A stretch of DNA of 14,206 bases from Alphaproteobacteria bacterium (GTDB taxonomy: Bacteria > Pseudomonadota > Alphaproteobacteria > Rhizobiales > Aestuariivirgaceae). Location of the stretch: positions 1 through 14,206 of the forward strand of contig JAPLOT010000251.1 of NCBI GenBank assembly GCA_026400595.1, read 5' to 3'. Positions within the stretch are counted from its first letter, which is position 1; every line of letters begins with the position of its first letter. The notes under the pieces were generated by a model. That model was not told the DNA's origin. It was given only the letters and a program-made list of their open reading frames with translations, and made no database searches. Of the stretch, positions 1 through 6,237 are shown one piece after another. Position numbers and translations under genes: made by a program.

Positions 1-1
1 T

Positions 2-378
2 GCTATCGCTGGCGGCGATCTCGATGATCCCGACTCGGCCGTGTCCAAGCGCGTGTCGTCGAAGAAAGCGACATCATCGCACTCCTGCCGCCCGACGTCG
101 CAATAGACAAAGTGCACAGGCCCCATGAACATGTGGCCTAGGAGATCATTCTGCTGGAAGGCCCCTGCTACGTCTTTCTGCCCCGCCATCGCGCCACGCG
201 CCTGTCGATCGGAGAGTTCTGGCGCGAGGGCGGCGAAGCGAAGCTCGAAGACCACAAGCTGGACAAATACCTGCGGCGGTTGTCTCAGAAGTCGAAGAGT
301 TCCATTCCCATCGTATTCAACGAACGTGAGCGTTACACTCCACGGAAGCCGACTTTGGCCTCGAACAAGCCGCCATAA
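2..378 (+). pseudogene. Decayed protein-coding remnant, 5' end outside window, family not recognised
   Basis: No intact gene occupies this stretch, but a protein-like trace runs through it. From about base 2 one frame reads AIAGGDLDDPDSAVSKRV. Near base 50-58 the sense moves to another frame, reading VEESDIIALLPPDVAIDK. That frame meets TAG at 139-141, where a TGG Trp codon would restore it. It then continues as EIILLEGPCYVFLPRHRA, LSIGEFWREGGEAKLEDHK and YLRRLSQKSKSSIPIVF, ending at TAA 376-378. Codons in the 142-375 part are mostly G/C-ending and the residue composition is protein-like, unlike the Arg/Ser/Pro-rich overlapping frame that starts at the ATG at 125. I read this as the C-terminal remnant of a gene with one frameshift and one nonsense change, cut by the window's left edge. 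I cannot name the family. A chance open frame remains possible. The 66 bases that follow, to the next gene, show nothing. Confidence 0.35.
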
Positions 379-444
379 ACACCATGGCGCGTTGTTTGGT
401 CGGCCCCTGCCAGCATCTTCGGCATTCGTGCAATGTCTGGTCTT

Positions 445-903
445 TCACGACATCCCCAGCACCTGAGGCGTCGGCGCACCTGCAGACAATGTCAGACAAA
501 GGACGATCTTGGAATGTCCTTCAGGCCAGTCGCGGAATTCGGCCACCCGCCTGAAGCCGGATTTCTCGTACAATGCCGGTGCCTGGAAGTCATGACTGGT
601 CACCCAAATTCTCTGAACACCGCGAGTCTTCGACTCCTTTACAAACGCGCTCAGCAGATCCCGCGCATGACCACGTCCACGATAGGCCTCGTCAACCCAC
701 ATCTGCCTGATCTCGGATGTGCCCGCCCAGGAGTAGCCCATGGCAGCACCAACGATGCGACCTTCGACATCACGCATCACGAAGCCCAGTGCTCGACCGT
801 CGTTCCGACCTATGGTGCGCTGGTTGCTCTCATAGAGGCGGTCCTCGATCGCTTCTGCCTCAATTCGAGAATAGTCGTGACAGGCCTCGATACATGCTGT
901 CAT
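445..903 (-). CDS. GNAT-family N-acetyltransferase
   Basis: This is a predicted cytoplasmic acetyl-CoA-dependent N-acetyltransferase of about 152 residues. The GNAT core is clear. Beta strand 4 and motif A read IRQMWVDEAYRGRGHARDLL, with the RGRGHA pyrophosphate-binding loop. Motif B reads VTSHDFQAPALYEKSGF, a typical 'F-Q-A-P-x-(L/F)-Y-x-x-x-G-F' ending. The start is uncertain. The frame is open to the ATG at 976-978, with another ATG at 949-951. I prefer the ATG at 901-903 because MTACIEACHDYSRIEAEAIE matches the usual distance from start to first helix, and the upstream extension looks non-conserved. No choice has a strong Shine-Dalgarno. The substrate cannot be told from sequence. The gene lies downstream of tRNA-Glu on the same strand, so read-through from the tRNA promoter is possible. 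A tail of about 15 residues (SAGAPTPQVLGMS) extends past the usual GNAT end. Confidence 0.82.
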   Translation of the reverse strand: MTACIEACHDYSRIEAEAIEDRLYESNQRTIGRNDGRALGFVMRDVEGRIVGAAMGYSWAGTSEIRQMWVDEAYRGRGHARDLLSAFVKESKTRGVQRIWVTSHDFQAPALYEKSGFRRVAEFRDWPEGHSKIVLCLTLSAGAPTPQVLGMS

Positions 904-1002
904 GGCGCAGTCCCGGTCAGCAACATTCTGTAAGCGAAGAGAGCATCGCATGCCCGTTGGCTTTGCCGTCTTGAGCATTCTGAAACAACTTTAGGGGAAG
1001 TC

Positions 1003-1023
1003 TCGACGAAGGCTGAGCGTCGA
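1003..1023. other. Small hairpin beyond the 3' end of tRNA-Glu, weak terminator candidate
   Basis: TCGACG at 1003-1008 and CGTCGA at 1018-1023 are inverted repeats with a 9-base loop. Read on the minus strand, this hairpin follows the tRNA's CCA end by about nine bases. The T-rich run (TTTTTCTT) lies before the hairpin instead of after it, so it is not a canonical intrinsic terminator. It may still help end or process the tRNA transcript, or it may be chance. Confidence 0.25.
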
Positions 1024-1031
1024 AGAAAAAT

Positions 1032-1106
1032 TGGCGCTCCCTGCGGGAATCGAACCCGCCTTTGCAACGTGAGAGGCTGCCGTCCTAACCGATAGACGAA
1101 GGGAGC
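1032..1106 (-). tRNA. tRNA-Glu (anticodon CTC)
   Basis: Read on the minus strand this folds as a complete cloverleaf of 75 nt with an encoded CCA. The acceptor stem GCTCCCT pairs with AGGGAGC. The D arm is GTCT...GGAC. The anticodon stem GCAGC/GTTGC has one G-U pair and the loop is CTCTCAC, giving anticodon CTC, which reads GAG. The T arm is GCGGG-TTCGATT-CCCGC. The discriminator base is G, followed by CCA at 1034-1032. The overall sequence resembles bacterial tRNA-Glu, including the TTCGTCTA segment. The 3' end faces the left edge, where the GNAT gene and the decayed reading frame lie. A second Glu isoacceptor (TTC) would be expected elsewhere in the genome. Confidence 0.96.
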
Positions 1107-1118
1107 GAGCGCAGGGGT

Positions 1119-1147
1119 TCTATAATGTCCCACCAGCCCAGTTGCAA
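1119..1147 (-). promoter_or_regulatory. Sigma-70-type promoter for tRNA-Glu
   Basis: On the minus strand TTGCAA (1147-1142) and TATAGA (1124-1119) are separated by exactly 17 bases. This is a good match to housekeeping -35 and -10 elements. Transcription would start around 1111-1113, giving a leader of only a few bases before the tRNA 5' end at 1106, as is usual for tRNA genes. The -35 box lies only four bases beyond the stop codon of the upstream membrane-protein gene. The assignment is from sequence alone. Confidence 0.6.
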
Positions 1148-1150
1148 GCC

Positions 1151-1492
1151 TTACGGACGCATTCCGATGCGGGCCTCCACCCGCCGCCTGCGGAGGTCGA
1201 CGACGACGATGCCCTCGCTCGTGATTACAGCCATCCGATCACCGTCCAGTTCCACGCCCGAAATGGCCACGCCCGGTTCAAGACCCAGATCGAACACGGC
1301 TGCGGCCTCGCTGGCTTTTGGCGTCCGGTTGGTGGCCTTCCAGATGATTCCACCAATCAGGGCAATCAGGAGAAGCACCAGAACGATCCCCATGATATAG
1401 ACCGTGCGCAGCAGCGCGCGTGTGCCGGGCGTGAGTTCCGGCGCCGCCGCCGGAGCGGTCTGGGGAGTTTCGATTTCGTCTGTCATGTCCAT
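1151..1492 (-). CDS. Small single-span membrane protein, DUF6476-like
   Basis: This is a predicted inner-membrane protein of about 113 residues. A short charged, Ala/Pro-rich N-terminus is followed by one strong transmembrane helix (IMGIVLVLLLIALIGGIIW). A small soluble domain follows, with a repeat-like beta pattern: ISGVELDGDRMAVITSEG, then IVVVDLRRRRVEARIG. Small proteins of this shape are common in rhizobial-order genomes, and the form fits the DUF6476 family from memory. No function is known to me. The start is ambiguous among GTG 1498, ATG 1492 and ATG 1486. None has a clear Shine-Dalgarno, and I give the first ATG. The gene runs divergently from the pseudouridine synthase gene and their 5' ends overlap by several bases. 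Its stop lies only four bases from the -35 box of the tRNA-Glu promoter. Confidence 0.75.
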   Translation of the reverse strand: MDMTDEIETPQTAPAAAPELTPGTRALLRTVYIMGIVLVLLLIALIGGIIWKATNRTPKASEAAAVFDLGLEPGVAISGVELDGDRMAVITSEGIVVVDLRRRRVEARIGMRP

Positions 1493-2480
1493 ATCCACGC
1501 CACATGTTCTACAGGCCGAAGCCAGCGCCTCCGGCCGTCTCGACCGCTTCCTCGCTGAGGCCTTCCCGGATATCAGCCGGTCGCGGTTCCAGAGCCTTAT
1601 TGCGGAAGGTCAGGTTACTGTCGAGGGCCAGGCGGTCACCGCAGCGCGCCACAAGCTTGTGCCGGGCAACAAGGTGTCAGTCATCGTTCCGTTGGCCGTG
1701 GTGGCAGAACCTTTGGGCGAGACCATTCCTCTAGACATTGCCCATGAAGACGCGGATGTGATTGTCATCGACAAGCCTGCAGGTCTGGTGGTCCACCCTG
1801 GGGCAGGCAACGCGACGGGAACGCTGGTCAATGCCCTGATTGCCCATTGCGGTGACAGCCTGTCGGGCATCGGCGGGGTGAAGCGGCCGGGAATTGTCCA
1901 CCGGCTGGACAAGGAAACCAGCGGCTTGCTGGTGGTGGCGAAGACGGACGCCGCCCACCAATCCCTCTCTCAGCAATTTGCCGCCCATGGCCGCGACGGC
2001 CGCCTGGAGCGGAGCTATCTGGCCATCGTCTGGGGCGTGCCAGAGCGCAATCAGGGGACGATTTCCGCCAGCCTGGCTCGCAGCACCACCAACCGCCAGA
2101 AGATCGCCGTGTCTCGGGCCGCCTTGGCCCGCGAAGCCATTACCCACTACGAGGTGCTTGAGCGCTTCGGCAATCCGCCCGTGGCCAGCCTGGTCCGCTG
2201 CCGCCTTGAGACGGGTCGCACCCACCAGATCCGAGTGCATCTGGCGCATATCGGACATCCGCTGTTGGGTGACCCAACCTATGGCGCAGGATTCCGGAGT
2301 GCCGCAGCCCGCCTCTCTGACGCGGCAAAGGAAGCTCTCAAGGCATTGAATCGACAAGCTCTTCATGCTGCCATTCTTGGCTTCGAGCATCCCGCCTCGA
2401 GGCAGGCCTTGCATTTCGAGAGCCAGTTGCCACATGACATGACGGCGCTTTTGGACGCTCTGCGGGGAACACACACATGA
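1485..2480 (+). CDS. rluD: 23S rRNA pseudouridine synthase, RluD type (RluA family)
   Basis: This cytoplasmic enzyme converts specific uridines of large-subunit rRNA to pseudouridine. In E. coli, RluD acts on helix 69 (positions 1911, 1915 and 1917). An N-terminal S4 RNA-binding domain (about residues 17-75, GRLDRFLAEAF onward) precedes the catalytic domain. The catalytic motif HRLDKETSGLLVVAKT carries the nucleophilic Asp. Further family blocks are IVIDKPAGLVVHPG, LETGRTHQIRVHLAHIGHP and LLGDPTYG, then RQALHAAILGFEHP near the C-terminus. Length is about 331 residues, usual for RluD. I start at the ATG at 1485 because it puts the S4 domain 16 residues in. The frame is open further upstream, but that part is antisense to the membrane-protein gene. 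RluD is preferred over RluC or RluA from the S4 domain and motif forms; the exact target uridines are inferred. rpoH follows 87 bases later on the same strand. Confidence 0.9.
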   Translation: MSISTPHVLQAEASASGRLDRFLAEAFPDISRSRFQSLIAEGQVTVEGQAVTAARHKLVPGNKVSVIVPLAVVAEPLGETIPLDIAHEDADVIVIDKPAGLVVHPGAGNATGTLVNALIAHCGDSLSGIGGVKRPGIVHRLDKETSGLLVVAKTDAAHQSLSQQFAAHGRDGRLERSYLAIVWGVPERNQGTISASLARSTTNRQKIAVSRAALAREAITHYEVLERFGNPPVASLVRCRLETGRTHQIRVHLAHIGHPLLGDPTYGAGFRSAAARLSDAAKEALKALNRQALHAAILGFEHPASRQALHFESQLPHDMTALLDALRGTHT

Positions 2481-2524
2481 TCGTGACAAATTGTAACTGG
2501 TCTGGTGTCTTATTTTTGGCGTAG

Positions 2525-2560
2525 TTTCCTCCTAAGAATCCACCTCCGGGTAAGGAAAGG
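2525..2560 (+). promoter_or_regulatory. Candidate Shine-Dalgarno-masking fold in the rpoH leader
   Basis: The rpoH ribosome binding site is AAGGAAAGG at 2552-2560, seven bases before the ATG. TTTCCT at 2525-2530 is an exact inverted repeat of AGGAAA at 2553-2558, so a six-pair, AT-rich stem with a 22-base loop could cover the site. Such a weak stem would open on warming. In E. coli, rpoH translation is heat-controlled by mRNA structure, though with different sequences. This is a suggestion from pairing only; six pairs across a long loop can arise by chance. Confidence 0.2.
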
Positions 2561-2567
2561 CTAGAAA

Positions 2568-3479
2568 ATGGCTCAGACAACTTCATTGCCGGCGATTGCC
2601 TCCGGTGAGGCGGGCCTTCAGCGCTATCTTCAGGACATCCGGCAGTTTCCGATGCTGCAGCCGGACGAGGAATACATGCTGGCCAAGCGGTGGAAGGAGC
2701 ACGGCGACCGCGACGCGGCGCACAAGCTCATCACCAGCCATCTCCGCCTCGTGGCCAAGATCGCCATGGGCTACCGCGGCTACGGCCTGCCGATCGGCGA
2801 AGTCATTTCCGAAGGCAATGTGGGCCTGATGCAGGCCGTCAAGAAGTTCGAGCCCGACAAGGGCTTCCGGCTGGCCACCTATGCCATGTGGTGGATCAAG
2901 GCATCCATCCAGGAATTCGTCCTGCGGTCCTGGTCGCTGGTCAAGATGGGGACCACCGCCAATCAGAAGAAGTTGTTCTTCAACCTGCGCAAGGTGAAGA
3001 GCCAGATCGAGGCCCTCGACGACGGTGATCTCCGTCCCGACCAAGTGGCTTTGATTGCGAAGCGCCTGGGCGTTACCGAAGCAGACGTGGTTTCGATGAA
3101 CCGCCGCCTGTCCGGCGATACCTCGCTCAACGCCCATGTCCGCGAGGACGGGGAAGGCGAGTGGCAGGACTGGCTTGTCGACGAGAGCGACAATCAGGAA
3201 GAGGTCTTGGTGCAGAACGAGGAAGCCTCCATGCGCCACAGCCTCCTTACCGATGCTCTGGGCAAGCTCACAGACCGGGAACGCCGAGTCTTCGAAGCCC
3301 GGCGCCTGCAGGATGATCCGGCAACGCTGGAAGACCTCTCGCAGGAATTCGGCGTTTCGCGCGAGCGCATCCGGCAAATCGAGGTTCGGGCTTTCGAAAA
3401 AGTGCAGAAGGCCGTGAAGAATGCGGCCCAGCGCCTTCTGGCACCCAAGACCCTGCCTTCGGCCGGCGCGACCGCCTGA
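2568..3479 (+). CDS. rpoH: RNA polymerase heat-shock sigma factor RpoH (sigma-32)
   Basis: This group 3-type sigma factor of 303 residues directs RNA polymerase to heat-shock promoters (chaperones and proteases). Region 1.2/2.1 starts near residue 17 (LQRYLQDIRQFPML). Region 2 contains LITSHLRLVAKIAMGYRGYG, EGNVGLMQAVKKFEPDKGF and the -10 recognition segment TYAMWWIKASIQEF. The RpoH box QKKLFFNLRK is at about 133-142, diagnostic for sigma-32 over RpoD. Region 4.2 has the helix-turn-helix with GVSRERIRQIEVRAFEKVQ. The ATG at 2568 is supported by the purine-rich Shine-Dalgarno AAGGAAAGG. Many alphaproteobacteria carry two rpoH copies; this window cannot show whether another exists. The gene ends seven bases before the stop of the convergent CAP-domain gene, with no clear terminator between them. 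A pairing that could mask the ribosome binding site is listed separately. Confidence 0.97.
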   Translation: MAQTTSLPAIASGEAGLQRYLQDIRQFPMLQPDEEYMLAKRWKEHGDRDAAHKLITSHLRLVAKIAMGYRGYGLPIGEVISEGNVGLMQAVKKFEPDKGFRLATYAMWWIKASIQEFVLRSWSLVKMGTTANQKKLFFNLRKVKSQIEALDDGDLRPDQVALIAKRLGVTEADVVSMNRRLSGDTSLNAHVREDGEGEWQDWLVDESDNQEEVLVQNEEASMRHSLLTDALGKLTDRERRVFEARRLQDDPATLEDLSQEFGVSRERIRQIEVRAFEKVQKAVKNAAQRLLAPKTLPSAGATA

Positions 3480-3485
3480 ACCGAG

Positions 3486-4079
3486 CTACTGGAAGATGCC
3501 TTTCTGGCGCGGTGGAGACCAGAAGATCTGCACCGCCCAGATGCTGTCGCCGCGCTGGATCACGCCTGTCGACACGAAAGCATAATCGATCCGCCGCAGC
3601 GCTTTGGCATGCGACGAACTCTTGACCCACTGTTGAAACAGCGCGCGGGCCTTGCGGGAATCCACCGGCGTCTTCTGGGTGTCCCGCGCGGCGTTCTCGC
3701 CAAGCGACGGATAGCGCGTGATGTCGCCCACAAAGACCCTCATGCGGCTGTCGAAGCTGTGACCGGTACTGGCGCGGTGGCCGACAAAATCATTCAGCAT
3801 CATGTCGGCCGCATGAGCCCGTGCGGCGATCAGGAAGTCGTCGGATGCCTGCAGCGGCGGTTTGCCCTTCTGGCTGCGATAGGCATTCGCGAGGCCAGCC
3901 AGTTCTTCTTCCAGATCCGGGCGGTACTGTGCACCGTCCGGCGGTGACTGCGTAAGCCTCGTCGCATAGTCGAGATAGGGGCTTGCGGCGGCAGGTTGTA
4001 GCATCACGACCAGACTCGCCAGAATGGCGAGCGCGAGGGCAAGTGCTGACGGCAAAGCACGATAGACTCCGTTAATCAT
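3486..4079 (-). CDS. Secreted CAP-domain (SCP/PR1-like) protein
   Basis: A 197-residue exported protein. The N-terminus has a basic start and a long hydrophobic stretch (LALALAILASLVVML), then a likely signal-peptidase site after QPAAAS, so the mature protein begins near residue 32. The CAP fold follows: the helix AARAHAADMMLNDFVGHRAS holds the conserved histidine and the F-x-H pattern; GENAAR is the usual 'GENI/A' turn; and FQQWVKSSSHAKALRR is the W-x-x-S-x-x-H helix. The end reads STGVIQRGDSIWAVQIF, matching the last CAP beta strands. Both histidines thought to form the cleft in this family appear present. Bacterial CAP proteins are secreted or periplasmic and their biochemical roles are poorly known. 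The gene is convergent with rpoH and divergent from the EAL-domain gene. Confidence 0.85.
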   Translation of the reverse strand: MINGVYRALPSALALALAILASLVVMLQPAAASPYLDYATRLTQSPPDGAQYRPDLEEELAGLANAYRSQKGKPPLQASDDFLIAARAHAADMMLNDFVGHRASTGHSFDSRMRVFVGDITRYPSLGENAARDTQKTPVDSRKARALFQQWVKSSSHAKALRRIDYAFVSTGVIQRGDSIWAVQIFWSPPRQKGIFQ

Positions 4080-4173
4080 GACTTGAGCGATCCTGTGGCC
4101 AGTCTGGTTTGTTTACTCTTGCTTCCACCCTTAGTGGCAAAACGTTCAGTTGGGGAAGAACAGGGGTTTTTTT

Positions 4174-4194
4174 ATGGACGGTGGCGTCACGTGA
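4174..4194 (+). CDS. Possible six-codon leader ORF coupled to the EAL gene
   Basis: ATG at 4174 opens a frame encoding only MDGGVT and closes at TGA 4192-4194. AGGGG at 4162-4166 lies seven bases ahead, with the run of seven T between them, so the spacing is right for a ribosome binding site. The TGA overlaps the GTG start of the EAL-domain gene as GTGA, the arrangement typical of translational coupling. Alternatively, the ATG is the true start of the EAL gene and one base has been gained or lost nearby. Translation of so short an ORF cannot be judged from sequence. Confidence 0.25.
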   Translation: MDGGVT

Positions 4195-6176
4195 CCAAGG
4201 GTCTCTCGCGTTCGAGATTGATCAAGCGTGCAAGCCCGATCGCCGGCTTCGTTGCCCTGGCGAGCCTGATCGGACTCGCCGGCTATGCCTTCAACGAGGC
4301 TGCAACCGCACGCCTGCTCGAGGCCGAAGCCCGCATCGACGCCAAGGGCTGGTCCGAAGGACTGTCGCACAGCATTCCCGACCTCAGCGACATCATCGCC
4401 GGAATGCCGCCCTCCTCCAGCACCTACAAATCGCTCGAACTGGTCCGTCGCGCCGGGCAGGTATCAGCCTTCCGTGTCTATGACGCCCGTGGCCAGTTGA
4501 GACTGATGTCGGATGGACGGACTGCCCGACAGGGCACCCGCCAGCTCATCGAGGTTGTCGACCCGGCTTTCGCTCGCGCGCTTCGCGAGGAACGCGAGGA
4601 CACGCGCATCCGCCGCGGCGAAGACTCGCGGATTCAGGCAACCGCCATCGTCCCGGTCGTCGGCGATGAAGGAATCATCGGATGGATCGTCGCCGACATC
4701 GACCAGGCCAAGCGCCAGGCGCTGTTCAGCAGCATGGCAAGTCAGGCCTCTGCGGCAATCGGATTCTTCCTGATCAGCGCCTGCGTGCTCGGTTTCTGGT
4801 ATCGCAACCGCGAGCGAGCCATTGTCGAGCAGAAGCTCGAGTGGCTGGCGCAGCGCGATCAGTTGACCGGCCTGATCAATCGCTCTGCCCTGCTCAAGCT
4901 GGCCGAACGCAAGATTTCAGATGCGGGGCAGAAACTGCCGAAGAGTGCCCTCATCATTTGCGACGTGGCCCCGCTCACGGGTATGGACAGCATGCTGGGT
5001 GACGAAGCCCGCGATCAAGTCGCCGTCGCCACGGCGCAGCGCCTTACCAGCTTTGCCAACGGGCGTTTCGAAGTTGCCCGCATCGGCCGACTCACATTTG
5101 CCCTGTGGGTTGATCAGGCAACCGACCCGGCCGAGGTCCTCAGTCTCGCAAAAGAGCTCACCGCACGCCTCGGAGAGCCGACAAACCTGGGCGATACCAT
5201 CTGCACGCTGCAGGCAACGGCCGGCATCGCACTGAGCTCCTGCGACGGTGACACACCGGCCGACCTGATGCGTAGCGCAGAGATCGCCCTTCATACCGCG
5301 CAGGAACAGGGCGCACCGGGCTATGGCTTCTTCAATCCGGAAATCGCCAAGGACATGCGCCGCCAGGCTGCCGTCCAACGGGCCGTCGCCGCTGCTGCGG
5401 CCAACCATGACTTCCACCTGAACTACCAGCCGGTCTACAACATCCGCACTGGCGAGTTGAACGGCTTCGAAGCCCTGATTCGGATGGATGATCCTGAACT
5501 TGGGCTCGTCTCACCAGCCGAGTTCATTCCGGTTGCAGAACAGATGGGTCTGATCAACGGCATTGGGGCCAATTGCCTCGAGCAGGCCTGCCGCACCGCC
5601 GCGACATGGCCGCAACACCTGGTGGTCGCGGTCAACCTTTCGCCCTCGCAGTTCCTGTCGGGCTCCCTGATCAACGACGTCCGCAATGCGCTCGAGAAAG
5701 CCAGGCTCCCAGCCTACAGACTCGAAGTGGAGATCACCGAGGGAACGCTGCTCAATGATTCTGAGCTGGTCCTCGGACAGCTGCGCATGTTGCGCGACAT
5801 GGGCGTTGCGGTATCGCTGGACGATTTCGGCACGGGCTATTCCAGTCTCGGCTATCTGTGGAAGTTCCCCTTCTCGAAACTCAAGATCGACCGCAGTTTC
5901 GTCCAGGCGCTGGACGAGACGCAGACCGCCCGCAGCATCCTGCGCTCGATCATCAAGTTGGGCCATGGCCTCGGCCTGACCGTGACAGCCGAAGGAATCG
6001 AGACGCAGAAGCAATACACCGCCCTGCGCGACCTCGGCTGCGACCTCGCCCAGGGCTACCTGCTTGACCGACCGGCCAGCGAGACGGATCTGGCGGGAAT
6101 CATCATGAGGAACTTCGCCAAAGGCCTGACCCGCCGGAGCCGGTCCACACCAGCAGCAGGACGCAGCGCCGCCTGA
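4191..6176 (+). CDS. Membrane-bound GGDEF-EAL protein, probable c-di-GMP phosphodiesterase with degenerate GGDEF
   Basis: About 661 residues from the GTG at 4191. The layout is a transmembrane helix (about 16-32, PIAGFVALASLIGLAGYAF), an extracytoplasmic sensor region to about 185, a second helix (AAIGFFLISACVLGFWY), a GGDEF-like domain (about 222-385, starting RDQLTGLINR) and an EAL domain (about 408-645). Where the cyclase motif GGDEF should stand, the sequence reads IGRLTF, so cyclase activity is very unlikely; a GTP-binding regulatory role is possible. The EAL domain keeps its catalytic set: FEALIR, VNLSPSQF, EITEGTLL, DDFGTGYSSLGYL, KLKIDRSFV, TAEGIET and AQGYL. It should therefore hydrolyse c-di-GMP, governing motility or biofilm. 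The start is uncertain: the frame runs upstream to a TTG at 4083, but no in-frame ATG is present. It is divergent from the CAP gene. Confidence 0.85.
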   Translation: MTKGLSRSRLIKRASPIAGFVALASLIGLAGYAFNEAATARLLEAEARIDAKGWSEGLSHSIPDLSDIIAGMPPSSSTYKSLELVRRAGQVSAFRVYDARGQLRLMSDGRTARQGTRQLIEVVDPAFARALREEREDTRIRRGEDSRIQATAIVPVVGDEGIIGWIVADIDQAKRQALFSSMASQASAAIGFFLISACVLGFWYRNRERAIVEQKLEWLAQRDQLTGLINRSALLKLAERKISDAGQKLPKSALIICDVAPLTGMDSMLGDEARDQVAVATAQRLTSFANGRFEVARIGRLTFALWVDQATDPAEVLSLAKELTARLGEPTNLGDTICTLQATAGIALSSCDGDTPADLMRSAEIALHTAQEQGAPGYGFFNPEIAKDMRRQAAVQRAVAAAAANHDFHLNYQPVYNIRTGELNGFEALIRMDDPELGLVSPAEFIPVAEQMGLINGIGANCLEQACRTAATWPQHLVVAVNLSPSQFLSGSLINDVRNALEKARLPAYRLEVEITEGTLLNDSELVLGQLRMLRDMGVAVSLDDFGTGYSSLGYLWKFPFSKLKIDRSFVQALDETQTARSILRSIIKLGHGLGLTVTAEGIETQKQYTALRDLGCDLAQGYLLDRPASETDLAGIIMRNFAKGLTRRSRSTPAAGRSAA

Positions 6177-6237
6177 GTTTGGCCTTTCAATTCGCAGCCT
6201 ACTTGTCTAGGTTCCGCCAAAGATCAGCACGGTAGAC

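Noticed and set aside
125..466. Open frame of 113 codons on the plus strand near the left edge
   Set aside because: Its product is Arg/Ser/Pro-rich with no motif, and it overlaps a better protein-like frame (28-378). It looks like a GC-rich shadow.
433..933. 166-codon plus-strand frame opposite the GNAT gene
   Set aside because: It is antisense to a recognisable GNAT domain and its own product has no motif.
2583..3377. 264-codon minus-strand frame opposite rpoH
   Set aside because: It mirrors rpoH codons, a common effect in GC-rich genomes; the rpoH motifs are decisive for the plus strand.
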